A stretch of DNA of 64,000 nt from Spirosoma sp. KCTC 42546 (GCF_006965485.1 NZ_CP041360.1:5746501-5810500); one strand, 5' to 3'. Positions 45,568 to 55,470 are shown, counted from the stretch's first letter. Notes: a model not told the origin generated them from the sequence alone. Numbers and translations are program-made.

Positions 45568-46935
45568 ATGCTTACCTCCTCCCCCCGTACACTACTACTT
45601 CTGGTATTGTTAGGTAGTAGTCTTACCCTTCAGGCCCAGCCTGGCGCGCCAAAAGCTAATGACTCCACCACACCGCTACACTTGCTGCAACCTGATTACC
45701 CGGTGCCGTATGGCCAGCCTAAAATCGAAGACGTGACTGGCGTAATTCGCCGGATCTATACTTATCTAGATGCCAATACGCCTACGCAGCTCATTGACAG
45801 GGAGACGAAGAAAGACATCCCTTCAGGGGGTGTATTCAACCCGAATGCCATTTTTAAACCCGGCGATTTTCGGCTCATCAGCTATGAATGGGGGGTTACC
45901 TATGCCGGTATGCTGCTGGCCAGCGAGGCTACCGGCGACGCCCGCTATGCCGACTATACCAATAAACGGCTCCAGTTTATTTCGGACCAACTTCCGTACT
46001 TCCGGGCGCAGGTTCTGGCTGATCCTAAGGCGAATACACCCATGCGCTCGGTACTGGCACCGCACGCGCTCGATGATGCCGGAGCCATGTGTGCCGCTAT
46101 GATCAAAGCGAGCCGGGCAGGAGGCATAAAAGCGGATCTGCGGCCCATGATCGATAACTACATAAACTACATCCAGACGAAAGAATTTCGCTTAGCCGAT
46201 GGCACCCTAGCCCGTAATCGTCCGCAACCGAATACGCTCTGGCTCGACGATTTGTTTATGAGCGTTCCGGCGCTGGCGCAGATGGGCAAACTCACTGGCG
46301 ACAACAAGTACTACGATGAGGCCGTTAAACAGGTTACCCAATTTGCCAAACGGATGTTTAATACCCAAAAAGGGCTGTATATGCATGGATGGGTTGAGGG
46401 GATGACGGTACATCCAGAGTTTCACTGGGGCCGTGCCAATGGCTGGGGGATTCTGACTGCGGTTGAATTGCTGGACGTGTTGCCGGAAAACCACCCCGGC
46501 CGACCTGCTATTCTAGAGTTGCTCCGAGCTCATGCTAGAGGCTTAGCCGCCCAACAGTCTGGTTCGGGTTTCTGGCACCAGCTACTCGATCGCAACGATT
46601 CGTATCTGGAAACGTCCGCTACAGCCATTTATGTGTATTCATTCGCACGAGCTATTAATAAAGGCTGGCTCGATCCGCTAGCCTACGCACCAGCTACTTT
46701 ATTGGGCTGGAATGCCGTAGCGACCAAGGTTACTCAGGCAGGGCAGGTTGAAGGCGTTTGTGTAGGTACGGGTATGGGTTTCGATCCGGCGTTTTACTAC
46801 CACCGGCCTATTAATCCATATGCAGCACACGGGTATGGACCAGCACTGTTAGCGGGTGCTGAGGTAATTAACCTGCTGAAGAAATATCCGTTTGAAATCA
46901 ATGACAGTTCACTGCAATTGACGCAAAAGAAATAA
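45568..46935 (+). CDS. Glycoside hydrolase family 105/88 (unsaturated rhamnogalacturonyl hydrolase type)
   Basis: 455 residues from ATG 45568 with a signal peptide (to about QAQP). The (alpha/alpha)6-barrel shows DDAGAMCAAMI and LWLDDLFMSVPAL, which bear the catalytic Asp pair, then GWVEGMTVHPEFHWGRANGW. GH105/GH88 enzymes hydrate the double bond of unsaturated uronides left by pectin or heparin lyases. The signal peptide suggests a periplasmic site. No lyase or SusCD genes are adjacent, so it is an isolated sugar-degradation gene here. Confidence 0.9.
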   Translation: MLTSSPRTLLLLVLLGSSLTLQAQPGAPKANDSTTPLHLLQPDYPVPYGQPKIEDVTGVIRRIYTYLDANTPTQLIDRETKKDIPSGGVFNPNAIFKPGDFRLISYEWGVTYAGMLLASEATGDARYADYTNKRLQFISDQLPYFRAQVLADPKANTPMRSVLAPHALDDAGAMCAAMIKASRAGGIKADLRPMIDNYINYIQTKEFRLADGTLARNRPQPNTLWLDDLFMSVPALAQMGKLTGDNKYYDEAVKQVTQFAKRMFNTQKGLYMHGWVEGMTVHPEFHWGRANGWGILTAVELLDVLPENHPGRPAILELLRAHARGLAAQQSGSGFWHQLLDRNDSYLETSATAIYVYSFARAINKGWLDPLAYAPATLLGWNAVATKVTQAGQVEGVCVGTGMGFDPAFYYHRPINPYAAHGYGPALLAGAEVINLLKKYPFEINDSSLQLTQKK

Positions 46936-47120
46936 GTACAACCTAATCAGTTCGTGCGAAACAGCTCAGCAGCAGCCTAATGCACTAAACAGGACCTGGC
47001 TACTCCTGAATATACCTGACAATAGTTATTTGGAAATCAAGCAGGTGAGTTCAGGAGAGTTAGCCAAAAAAAACGGGCGTATATTTGTACAATACGTTTT
47101 ATCATAGGTTTGTTATAGGA

Positions 47121-47148
47121 TAAGCCCACCAGATATCTGATGGGCTTA
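47121..47148 (+). terminator. Terminator hairpin
   Basis: TAAGCCCA and TGGGCTTA (47121-47128 with 47141-47148) enclose AGATATCT, giving a stable hairpin followed by TTTAG. It sits between the GH105 gene and the convergent NTF2-like gene. Confidence 0.75.
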
Positions 47149-47170
47149 TTTAGTGTACCAGGCTAACTAA

Positions 47171-47608
47171 TTAGATTTTTACAGCTTGCCGGGCGAGTAG
47201 CTTCCAGTTTCCTTTCTGCTTGATCCACACCTGTAGCACGCTTAGTTTCACTTGACCTGGCTTACCATTATCAAGTGTTTCTCCCATCAATTTATGACGT
47301 ACCAGCGCCGTGTTATCCGTGACCGAAATCGTTTGATCAACTAGCTCGATACTAACAAAGTCGGATGTACCACTTGTAAGGGCTTCTACAAAAGCCGCTT
47401 TATCCTCTATTTTTCCACTTGAGTGCCCATAACTTAATTCATCGGCGGCAAGGGCTTCTAATTTGGCTTTGTCGGGCGAAATCATCAGCAAACGTAGTTG
47501 CTCAACAGCCTGGCCAACAGCTGTCTGATCTTTTGTTTGATTAAAACTACCTGTGAATGAGAGACTACAAAAAGCAATAAGTGTAAGCGCAACAATTTTT
47601 GTGTACAT
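47171..47608 (-). CDS. Secreted NTF2-like (DUF4440/SnoaL-type) protein
   Basis: 145 residues: a signal peptide (MYTKIVALTLIAFCSLSFTG), then EQLRLLMISPDKAKLEALAA, LSYGHSSGKIEDKAAFVEAL and a C-terminal VLQVWIKQKGNWKLLARQAV, the usual NTF2-like cone fold. Members are enzymes or binding proteins of diverse type. No substrate can be inferred. It is convergent with the GH105 gene and upstream of the receptor gene. Confidence 0.85.
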   Translation of the reverse strand: MYTKIVALTLIAFCSLSFTGSFNQTKDQTAVGQAVEQLRLLMISPDKAKLEALAADELSYGHSSGKIEDKAAFVEALTSGTSDFVSIELVDQTISVTDNTALVRHKLMGETLDNGKPGQVKLSVLQVWIKQKGNWKLLARQAVKI

Positions 47609-47764
47609 GATTAGAACGTATTTCTTGGTTTCGTTAGAATTGCCTTACCTAGGCAACCATACTTTGAAAACGCAAAAATCGAAATTTTTTACCGTAGTGT
47701 TAACTGAAAGTTATTTTGTAGTACATAGAAGTTGACTACAGGCCTGCTAACAGCATATTATAAC

Positions 47765-50188
47765 CTAAAACTCTCCTTCTCCCGGCTCTTTCATTTTCTT
47801 TTTAGCCTGGTGAAGTCGGTAATTGAACGTTAGGTTAATCTGACGTAACCGTCCCTGCGAGCTGCTTTCTGTATAAAAATTAGCGCCTTCAGTAATGGAT
47901 CGGTACCGCCGGGAATTAAATACATCGAGTACATTAAGTACCAGCGTGCCGTTGTTGTTGAGAATATCCTTACTGACAGATAAGTCTAACGTAGCGATGG
48001 CCTGCCGGGTCCCCTGGGGTGTTTTCTGCGGAGCCTCGTAGTTGCTCCTCATCTGAAAATCGGTGTTTTTCCAGAGGGTAAACCGAGATGTCATCCGGGT
48101 GAACCAACTGTACGTATCGCTTTGATAGCTTGCATCCAAATTGCCGCCATTCGTGATAGCCCGAAAGAAATTGACACTGCCGTCAAGTTTCCACCATTTG
48201 TAGAGCGCATACGAACCAGCAAACTCGGCCCCGTAGGAGTCTTCGGTAGCTAAGTTTTCGGGGCGGGTCGTTGAAAATCCCTGATCATTTACCCGCCGAA
48301 TCCGGATAATTTTCCCAGTGGTGTAACGATAATAAATCGACGAGCTAATCGATCCTTTTTCAACGTATTTAATATGGCCGAGTTCAAAGGCATCTGTAAA
48401 TTCAGGATTCAGATCAGGATTTCCACTGAAGAAATTCCGGCTATCGCTAAAGGTCATGAACGGGCTCAAATCATTGTACTGCGGCCGTCGGACCCGGCGG
48501 CTATAGCTAATTTGTAAGGCGTGCTGGCTAGGCAGATCGTAGGTGGCATGGATACTCGGAAACAGATTGGCATAACTTCGGGGATTCACATCGTTGGTTT
48601 GTTTCAGGGTGGTCGTCACGGCCGTCCACTCGGCCCGAACCCCCAACTGATAGGAAAACTTACGAATCTTGTTCCCTACAATTCCGTAAAGCGCATTGAT
48701 CTTTTCTTCGTACAAAAAATTATTGGTCAGGTTCGGCAATTGAAACCAGCTTCCATCGGCATTTTGCTGAATAACGGTGTAATCGTTGGTCATATTCCGC
48801 GTGCTGCTGCGGAGTCCACCTTCCAGCTTCCCGTCTTTTTTAAAAGGCCGAACGTAATCCACCTGCACTAAAAGCTGCTTCTCGGTTTCATCATTGATAG
48901 CCCGTTGCAGCGTGTTAGGAATTCCGGAAACAGCGCCCGTTGGCAACAGCGTTTGCTGAGCAAAATACTGGTCCGACTTTTCCCAGTTATCCAGATACCG
49001 AACGTCGGCGGTAAGCTCGTGACCTTCGCGGGCAAAGGTTTTTTTATAACTCACAACATACTCCGAATTGGGTTCAGTTTCGGTCTCGTCCTGGGTTCGA
49101 TTTGTAATCGTTTGTAATACACTTGTGTTGGGCCGGTAATCCAGGTACTGGATGTCGGAAAAGCGTTTACCCTTGCTCAATCGCCAGGTGTACGAGGCCG
49201 TCAGAATACTTTTGGGGTTAAAGAAATAGTCGATACCGGCCCGGGCATTATTATTTTGCCCTTTTAACTGGCTGGTCGAGCTTTGCCGGTACGCAAAGGT
49301 TGTATCGTTACTATACACTTCCTGATAGAGTGAACTTCTGCCGGGGGTATTGCGGTACGATGCGGTATAATTGATGAAGAAATTCAGGTTTTTGCGTCGA
49401 TAGTTGACGTTGGCGGCTGCTCCGAAATTAGCCGGATTCCCCGTGATAATATCGAATGAGCCATTGAAGCCTTCTTTACGCTCTTTTTTCAGGACAATAT
49501 TGATAATACCACCCATGCCTTCGGCTTCGTACCGGGCCGATGGGTTCGTAATTACCTCAACCCGCTCAACCATACTTCCCTGTAATTGTTGAAGCCCACT
49601 CCCACCCTTCAGGCTCACCAGTCCAGAAGGCTTACCGTCAATCAGTATACGGACACTGTTACTTCCGCGCAAACTAACATTACCATCCCCATCAACCGCC
49701 ACCGACGGAATGTTTTTCAGGATATCGGAGGCCGTACCTCCCGCGTTCGCCAGGTCTTTGCCTACATTGAAAATTCGCTTGTCCAGCGATAACTCCATCT
49801 GGCTTTTTTCACCTTTTACGGTTACTTCATCCAGTTTTTTTGCGCTGGATTTAAGCACGGGGGTGCCAATTTGTATATCCTGATTAGCGGCCTTAATATC
49901 AGGAATTGTCTTATCCTGATAGGATAATGCCGTCACTTTCAGATAATAACTGCCGGGTTTGGTCTGAAGGGCAAATTTTCCGGCTTCATCTGACACGACA
50001 CCAGTTACCAGAACCGACCCAGCGGCCTGGTACAACGCAACCGAAGCAAAGGGAATTGGCTTATTAGTCTCATCGACAAAGGCGCCCCGAATCCAAATCT
50101 GCTGCTCTGATTTACTAGGCTGGGCGAAGGCCAGTGCGGGAACGACAAAAAGAAGAAGTACGAACAATCGTATACGAACCTGATACAT
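47765..50188 (-). CDS. Outer-membrane receptor (CarboxypepD_reg plus TonB-type beta-barrel, OMP_b-brl_3)
   Basis: 807 residues from ATG 50188. Signal peptide (to FAQP), a CarboxypepD_reg-like domain (about 25-110), a plug with KKLDEVTVKGEKSQMEL and DILKNIPSVAVDGDGNVSLR, then a large barrel with the typical Bacteroidota ISYSRRVRRPQYNDLSPF segment. There is no SusD partner. The family imports or binds unknown ligands, often peptides or metals. It is first in a cluster with three peptidase genes, so peptide uptake is a reasonable guess. Confidence 0.9.
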   Translation of the reverse strand: MYQVRIRLFVLLLFVVPALAFAQPSKSEQQIWIRGAFVDETNKPIPFASVALYQAAGSVLVTGVVSDEAGKFALQTKPGSYYLKVTALSYQDKTIPDIKAANQDIQIGTPVLKSSAKKLDEVTVKGEKSQMELSLDKRIFNVGKDLANAGGTASDILKNIPSVAVDGDGNVSLRGSNSVRILIDGKPSGLVSLKGGSGLQQLQGSMVERVEVITNPSARYEAEGMGGIINIVLKKERKEGFNGSFDIITGNPANFGAAANVNYRRKNLNFFINYTASYRNTPGRSSLYQEVYSNDTTFAYRQSSTSQLKGQNNNARAGIDYFFNPKSILTASYTWRLSKGKRFSDIQYLDYRPNTSVLQTITNRTQDETETEPNSEYVVSYKKTFAREGHELTADVRYLDNWEKSDQYFAQQTLLPTGAVSGIPNTLQRAINDETEKQLLVQVDYVRPFKKDGKLEGGLRSSTRNMTNDYTVIQQNADGSWFQLPNLTNNFLYEEKINALYGIVGNKIRKFSYQLGVRAEWTAVTTTLKQTNDVNPRSYANLFPSIHATYDLPSQHALQISYSRRVRRPQYNDLSPFMTFSDSRNFFSGNPDLNPEFTDAFELGHIKYVEKGSISSSIYYRYTTGKIIRIRRVNDQGFSTTRPENLATEDSYGAEFAGSYALYKWWKLDGSVNFFRAITNGGNLDASYQSDTYSWFTRMTSRFTLWKNTDFQMRSNYEAPQKTPQGTRQAIATLDLSVSKDILNNNGTLVLNVLDVFNSRRYRSITEGANFYTESSSQGRLRQINLTFNYRLHQAKKKMKEPGEGEF

Positions 50189-50331
50189 AGTTGAGTAAAC
50201 CAGCCTGACAAGCATAGTTAAATCAGGCTGGTAGAGGAAGATTAAAACCGTAACGACTACATAAAGAGGCCAACGCCTGTCATCTACCAGTTCTTTTCTG
50301 TTTTTTCTGGCTGATACGAATTATGTAGTGG

Positions 50332-51471
50332 TTATGAATGGCCAATTTTAATGAGCTCTAAAAATAGGTGAGCAGCCGGCTCAATCAGGTTATCGTTGAA
50401 ATCGTAATTGTCGTTGTGAAGGGCGGGCGAATCTTCTCCGTTACCAATACCAAACATAGCACCGGGATACTGTTGGGTAAACAACCCGAAATCTTCACCC
50501 CATTTAAAAGGTTCCTGTTTTTCGATAAATGGATAGCCGAGTTTTTGCGCACTTTCCTTGATTTGACTGAACGCCTGAGGATCATTTTCGTTGGCGAAAA
50601 ACGCTTCTGTATAGGCGATTTCAACGTTGATGCCACTTCCGGTAGAGAGCTCCGCCAGTAAGTCCAGAAGCTGAGTTTTCAGCGTTTCCATCCGTTTCGC
50701 ATTCCGGGTTCTGAGCGTTAGATGCACCTCGCCGTAACCTGCCGATATGCCATAGGACTTCTCACCCATAGTAATGTAAATTGGAGTTATCAGCGCAAAC
50801 GCTTCGGATTGAGGCTCTGGATTCTGTATCTGTTTCGTTTGCAGCATAAAATCCGCCAGTACATAGGCTGGATTGAGACCCTTCTCGGGTTCTGCAGAAT
50901 GCGACACCTTTCCGGTAAACGAGACAATCATGCTGAGAACGGATGAGGTAAACGACCCTGGTTTACACACAATCGTACCTTCCTGATAACCGGGCAAATT
51001 ATGCAGCGCAAAGACCCGGTCGGGGCGAAGTGCCGCAAAGGCAGGGTCGTTCAGAACCGCTTCGGCTCCTTTTCCCGTTTCTTCGGCGGGTTGAAAAAGC
51101 AAATACACCCTGCCGGTTGAAACAGGCTTTTCGGCTAATAAAGAAGCTAATCGGGCGAGGATGGCAGCATGACCATCATGTCCACACTTGTGCGAAACGC
51201 CCTTGTTCTGTGATTTGTGGTCAACTAGGTTAACCTCCTGAATAGGTAACGCATCAATATCGGCCCGGATTAACGTAACCGGGCCGGTAGTACCCTGACC
51301 ATATTGCAGCAACAAACCCGTTCCGCCCACTTCGCGGATAGAAACCGGATTGAACTGGCTAACAAAGGCTTTTATCCGTTTCTGGGTCTCAACTTCGTGG
51401 CCAGAAATTTCAGGAAACCGGTGAAGCTCGTGCCTGAATTGTGTGAATATGTTGGAAATAGGTGAAGACAT
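50332..51471 (-). CDS. M20D amidohydrolase/peptidase
   Basis: 379 residues from ATG 51471; the frame is open 27 codons upstream. KCGHDGHAAILARL and FQPAEETGKGAEAVL carry metal ligands of the M20D family (HippH/IAA-amino acid hydrolase-like), and FRHELHRFPEISGHE is the N-terminal signature. It should remove an acyl or amino acid group from an N-acyl amino acid or a dipeptide. Fifteen nt before its start lies a hairpin repeat. Confidence 0.92.
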   Translation of the reverse strand: MSSPISNIFTQFRHELHRFPEISGHEVETQKRIKAFVSQFNPVSIREVGGTGLLLQYGQGTTGPVTLIRADIDALPIQEVNLVDHKSQNKGVSHKCGHDGHAAILARLASLLAEKPVSTGRVYLLFQPAEETGKGAEAVLNDPAFAALRPDRVFALHNLPGYQEGTIVCKPGSFTSSVLSMIVSFTGKVSHSAEPEKGLNPAYVLADFMLQTKQIQNPEPQSEAFALITPIYITMGEKSYGISAGYGEVHLTLRTRNAKRMETLKTQLLDLLAELSTGSGINVEIAYTEAFFANENDPQAFSQIKESAQKLGYPFIEKQEPFKWGEDFGLFTQQYPGAMFGIGNGEDSPALHNDNYDFNDNLIEPAAHLFLELIKIGHS

Positions 51472-51486
51472 ATTGCTAAGATTCGC

Positions 51487-51571
51487 CTGGCGCGGGTATT
51501 CATCCGTGCCAATTAATAAACGCGAGTGTATACTCGCTTCATTGAAAGGCACGGGTGAATACCCGCGCCAG
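51487..51571. repeat. 24-bp inverted repeat with palindromic sub-units (REP-like family 2)
   Basis: The arms 51487-51510 and 51548-51571 differ by one base; between them is a further small hairpin (GCGAGTGTATACTCGC). Each arm is itself an imperfect palindrome of the form GGCGCGGGTATTCATCCGTGCC. It ends 15 nt before the M20D start and begins just after the stop of the small membrane gene, both on the minus strand. Confidence 0.8.
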
Positions 51572-51575
51572 CCCC

Positions 51576-51779
51576 TTACATCTTAAGCCATTCCCGAAAA
51601 CTAGCTGGTTGGCGATCTATACAGCTATAATAGGCAGCCAAAACACTGTTGATAAGGAGGCAAATTAGTACCGTTACTACCTGGCCTTTTCCACTTTTCA
51701 TAGGAATAACCATGGCAAACATCACCCCCCAAACAATCATCATGAGGATGCAGACTATTACTTTCTTGAATTTCGCCAT
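51576..51779 (-). CDS. Small two-helix membrane protein
   Basis: 67 residues from ATG 51779. Two hydrophobic helices (VIVCILMMIVWGVMFAMVI and VVTVLICLLINSVLAAYY) with a short loop, and a polar C-terminus. It lies between two peptidase genes and is framed by related hairpins on both sides. No family recognised. Confidence 0.5.
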   Translation of the reverse strand: MAKFKKVIVCILMMIVWGVMFAMVIPMKSGKGQVVTVLICLLINSVLAAYYSCIDRQPASFREWLKM

Positions 51780-51794
51780 AGTGATTATTTGTTG

Positions 51795-51820
51795 CTGGCG
51801 CAGGTAAATACCTACGCCAG
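51795..51820. repeat. 26-nt palindrome (REP-like family 2)
   Basis: CTGGCGCAGGTA and TACCTACGCCAG form 12-nt arms with one mismatch around two bases. It resembles each arm of 51487-51571 and lies between the S10 peptidase gene and the small membrane gene, 15 nt before the latter's start. Confidence 0.75.
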
Positions 51821-51826
51821 ATTCCA

Positions 51827-53374
51827 TTATCTACTGCCTGAATACTTAGCGGGTTCGCTGTTCTTGGGTGTGCTTTTCTGGATGAATTTCCGAAGCCGCT
51901 CGTTGCTCGTAGCCAGGTCTTCTTTGCGGAGGTACATCATGTGGCCACTCCGGTAGCCTTCCCACTCCATCCGGTCTTTTAACTTGCCGCCAGCATCCAG
52001 TTGCCACAGGTTGTATTTGGCATTGAAATAGTCGCAGGCACCATCGTAATAGCCCGATTGCACCAGCAAGTGCAAATAGGGGTTCTGGGCCATAGCCTGT
52101 CGAAGATTTTCACCGGTATGGTTGTTCGTATTGTCCCAGGGGAATGTAGGGCCGAACATGTAGTATTTCAGATCGGTTTTGTAATTGAGTTCTTCACGCA
52201 TGAACAGGTTGATGGCGGGCGTAAACGAGTGCAACCAAGACGTCAGTTCCGCGTTGTATTCAGGGCCAATACCGGCATCTTTACTGTCGATACCCAAGTA
52301 GCGTGAATCCAGGCGACCAACTGTCTGGCCTTTACTCCGAAGCAGTTCTTTCCAGAAAAAGTTAGTAGGTATATCCAGATTCTGTTGTAGCACCGCCGTT
52401 TCCGACAAGCCCGAATACCGCGCTACTTTGGCTGCTATCTCCTTCCGTTTTTGGTCACTTAGTGAACCCCCTAACGCGAGGGCTGGCAGGTATTCCTGAA
52501 TGGCAAAGGCTTCGACCTCGGGCAGAAAATCCGTCAAATCCTTCTTTTGTAAATCAGCCGATAGCGCCTTATGATACCAGGCTGTAGCGGCAAAATAAGG
52601 CAATTTCAATACGCCCTGGGCCGGACCATCCCGCTCGATGCCCAAGCCCGTTGGCGACACTAAAATGACCCCGTTCAGGTACATCCAGTGAGCGTTCTGT
52701 AACTCCAGCGCTAGCCCCGACACTCGAGCCGTGCCGTAGCTTTCACCAATCAGGTATTTGGGTGACGACCACCGGTTGTACCGACTCACAAATGTATTGA
52801 TCCAGTCGGCCAGATACTTGATATCGGCATTGACGCCAAAGAACAATTTCGCCGATGGAACATCTTTATTGACAGGGCGCGAAAATCCGGTGTTGACCGG
52901 ATCAACATACACAATATCGGCCACGTCCAATATTGAGTGAGGGTTGTCTTTGATGCCATAGGGCTGAACGGGGTAGCCTTCATCATCAACTTTCAGAATA
53001 CGCGGGCCCGTATAGCCAATCATCATCCAGACCGATGCGGTACCGGGGCCGCCGTTGAACGAAATGACGAGTGGACGGGTAGCTCGGTCAGCCACATCGG
53101 AGCGCTCGAAGTAGGTAAAAAAGACGCCCGCAACCGGTTTGCCTTCTTCATCCCAAACCGGAATGGTACCGGCCGTTGCTTTATAGGGAACCCGCTGCCC
53201 TTTAATTGTGACCTGTCCGTTGGTAACAACCTGCGAGTCAATGTTTAAGGTACGGGATAAAGAAGACGGCTTTTCGTCTTTGGGAGGTTGCTTTTCGGCA
53301 GTAACTGGTTTCTGTGCGAATGAGCTGGTAATAAAGAGGTAACAGGTAAGCCAAACTAAGGAAACTTGTTTCAT
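51827..53374 (-). CDS. S10 serine carboxypeptidase family protein, secreted
   Basis: 515 residues from ATG 53374 with a signal peptide (to SSFAQ). FNGGPGTASVWMMIGYTGP is the S10 oxyanion region, GESYGT has the nucleophile S212, DGACDYFNAKYN bears the Asp and SGHMMYL the His, so the triad is intact. It should remove C-terminal residues from peptides in the periplasm or outside. It lies upstream of the small membrane gene and the M20D gene on the same strand. Confidence 0.92.
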   Translation of the reverse strand: MKQVSLVWLTCYLFITSSFAQKPVTAEKQPPKDEKPSSLSRTLNIDSQVVTNGQVTIKGQRVPYKATAGTIPVWDEEGKPVAGVFFTYFERSDVADRATRPLVISFNGGPGTASVWMMIGYTGPRILKVDDEGYPVQPYGIKDNPHSILDVADIVYVDPVNTGFSRPVNKDVPSAKLFFGVNADIKYLADWINTFVSRYNRWSSPKYLIGESYGTARVSGLALELQNAHWMYLNGVILVSPTGLGIERDGPAQGVLKLPYFAATAWYHKALSADLQKKDLTDFLPEVEAFAIQEYLPALALGGSLSDQKRKEIAAKVARYSGLSETAVLQQNLDIPTNFFWKELLRSKGQTVGRLDSRYLGIDSKDAGIGPEYNAELTSWLHSFTPAINLFMREELNYKTDLKYYMFGPTFPWDNTNNHTGENLRQAMAQNPYLHLLVQSGYYDGACDYFNAKYNLWQLDAGGKLKDRMEWEGYRSGHMMYLRKEDLATSNERLRKFIQKSTPKNSEPAKYSGSR

Positions 53375-53573
53375 GGATATGACGTGATTGACGAGTGTAC
53401 GGGTAAAAGACAAACAGACAAAATGCCCTTTTTGATCGAAGATAAGGAGAATAGAAGAAAAGTTTTTCAAGCGAGTAGACCTGAACAAAGTAAAAGTTGT
53501 ACTTAACCGAATTGATGCACTATTGGCCTGTAACTTTCCGTATTTTAGCCCATTAGCCTACTCAAACTACTTC

Positions 53574-54848
53574 ATGAAACAAATCTTCCTGCTTCTGCTG
53601 ATGGCCAGTTATGGTGTTTCGGCTCAGTCGCTGTCGAAACCCGAAACGGCTGTTATTGCCACCGTAAAAAAGCAACTACCCGAAACCGAAGCCTTTCTGG
53701 AAAAAGTCGTCAATATCAACAGCGGCACCCTCAATAAAGAAGGTGTTCGGCAGGTTGGGAAATTAATGTCCGATGAATTCGACAAACTGGGCTTCAAAAC
53801 CGAATGGGTCACGTTGCCTGACTCGCTCAACCGGGCAGGGCATCTGGTTGCCACCCGGCAGGGAAAGAAAGGAAAAAAGCTCTTCCTGATTGGCCACCTG
53901 GACACGGTGTTTGAAAAGAGCTTACCCATGGAACCCTTCACCCGAATCAACGACTCCACCGCATCCGGGCAAGGTGTTGCCGATATGAAAGGGGGCGACG
54001 TGGTGGTCATTGCCGCTCTCAAAGCCTTACACGCCCAAAAACTGCTCGACAATACGTCCATCACCATTTACTTTACAGGTGACGAAGAGAGTTCGGGCGG
54101 CTCAGAAAGTCGGCGAGATTTCATTGAACGGGCGAGAAAATGTGATATAGCCCTGGCTTTTGAAACGGCACAAGGACTGAGTAGTGTTACCACAGGTCGG
54201 CGGGGTTCGAGCGGCTGGACGCTGAATGTAAAAGCCCGCACAGGCCACTCATCCCGAATTTTTAGTGACCTGGGCTATGGAGCTATTTATGAAGCGGTTC
54301 GGATTCTGAATGAGTTCCGGCGGACGCTGGGACAGGAGCAATACTTAACGTTCAACCCTGGCCTGATTGTGGGTGGTTCGGAGGTACATTACGATGAAAA
54401 AACAGCCAAAGCCGAAACGATTGGCAAAACGAATATTGTGGCGGGCACGGCATTGGTTAAAGGTGATCTGCGTTTCCTAACCGAAACCCAGAAAGAAAAC
54501 GCCCGGGCCAAAATGCGCGAAATCGTTGATAAAAGCCTGCCACTTACCAAAGCCACCATTTCGTTTACCGATGGCATTCCGGGTATGGAGCCTTCCGCTG
54601 CCAATGATGACTTACGAAAGCAAGTAGACAAACTCAGTAAGGATATGGGTCTTGGCCCCGTAAGCGCCTTTGATCCGGGTGCACGGGGCGCTGGCGATGT
54701 ATCGTTTGTGGCCCAATATATGCCGTGTCTGGATGGTTTAGGTGCATCGGGAAAGGGAACACACAGCATCGAAGAAACGATGAATACCAAAGAGTTTCCG
54801 CTATTGATTCAGCGAGCAGCTTTGTTCATTTATCGGCTGACGAGGTAG
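53574..54848 (+). CDS. M20 family peptidase (glutamate carboxypeptidase-like), secreted
   Basis: 424 residues from ATG 53574 with a signal peptide (to GVSAQ). The metal and catalytic residues H108 and D110 (LIGHLDTV), D137 (GVADMKGGD) and E171-E172 (TGDEESSGGS) are present, matching the M20/CPG2 branch. It should cleave a C-terminal glutamate or similar residue. It is divergent from the S10 gene and followed directly by a broken hydrolase gene. Confidence 0.92.
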   Translation: MKQIFLLLLMASYGVSAQSLSKPETAVIATVKKQLPETEAFLEKVVNINSGTLNKEGVRQVGKLMSDEFDKLGFKTEWVTLPDSLNRAGHLVATRQGKKGKKLFLIGHLDTVFEKSLPMEPFTRINDSTASGQGVADMKGGDVVVIAALKALHAQKLLDNTSITIYFTGDEESSGGSESRRDFIERARKCDIALAFETAQGLSSVTTGRRGSSGWTLNVKARTGHSSRIFSDLGYGAIYEAVRILNEFRRTLGQEQYLTFNPGLIVGGSEVHYDEKTAKAETIGKTNIVAGTALVKGDLRFLTETQKENARAKMREIVDKSLPLTKATISFTDGIPGMEPSAANDDLRKQVDKLSKDMGLGPVSAFDPGARGAGDVSFVAQYMPCLDGLGASGKGTHSIEETMNTKEFPLLIQRAALFIYRLTR

Positions 54849-54849
54849 G

Positions 54850-55400
54850 AGTTTGCCCGCGGCAGATACAACGATTGTCGTGGGCAGTTCGCTGGGGGGT
54901 ACCTAACGCAGTACGTGCTGGCTACCTATCCACAACGGGTTAACAAGGCCGTTCTGGGTAATACGTTTCCGAAGAACGATATCTACGAAGAAACGAATAA
55001 AACGAAGGTTGCCGTTGCGTTCTGGTTATCGGAATGGCTCGTGATGACGAGCTTACGACGAAACTTGATTGACGTTGCTATTCCCACATCTGAAAACAAC
55101 CCAGTAGCCAAAGCGCAACTGCTCGAAAATACCTACGGACGTATGTCGAAGTTCCAGTTTTTAGCTCGTTATCACTGCGTGATTGATAAATTTCAGCCCA
55201 TCGACGGGAAGCAAACGTCGATTTCCTTACTGATCCTGGAGTCAGACAATGACCCACTGGTTTCGGTTGATTTACGCACGAATTTGAAACAGTATTATAC
55301 GTCGGCACAGGTGCCTACTTTTCATAACAAAGGGCATTTCCCCTGCCTGAATGTTAAGGATGACTACAACACCGTGTTGAGGGAATTTTGGTCAAACTAG
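54850..55400 (+). pseudogene. Alpha/beta hydrolase fragment, N-terminus lost and frame broken
   Basis: The open frame at 54915-55400 encodes MLATYPQRVNKAVLGNTFP through FHNKGHFPCLNVKDDY, the C-terminal two thirds of an alpha/beta hydrolase with the base in NKGHFP. The nucleophile elbow VVGSSLGG is in the preceding codons but in another frame; six G's at 54893-54898 stand where seven would restore it. Nothing homologous remains before that: the M20 stop is a few bases away, so about 100 residues are missing. Both a real deletion and a sequencing slip in the G run could explain the frameshift, but not the missing N-terminus. Confidence 0.7.
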
Positions 55401-55430
55401 TTTTAACCACAGAGCAGTTAAAACTAGTTT
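55394..55430. terminator. 14-bp hairpin over the hydrolase stop codon
   Basis: The arms 55394-55407 and 55417-55430 (AAACTAGTTTTAAC and its reverse complement) are perfect with a 9-nt loop. The stop of the hydrolase remnant lies in the left arm. The U/A-rich stem makes it a weaker terminator than the others. Confidence 0.6.
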
Positions 55431-55470
55431 GTTATAGTCTCATTATCAATTAATTTAACTTACATTTCTC

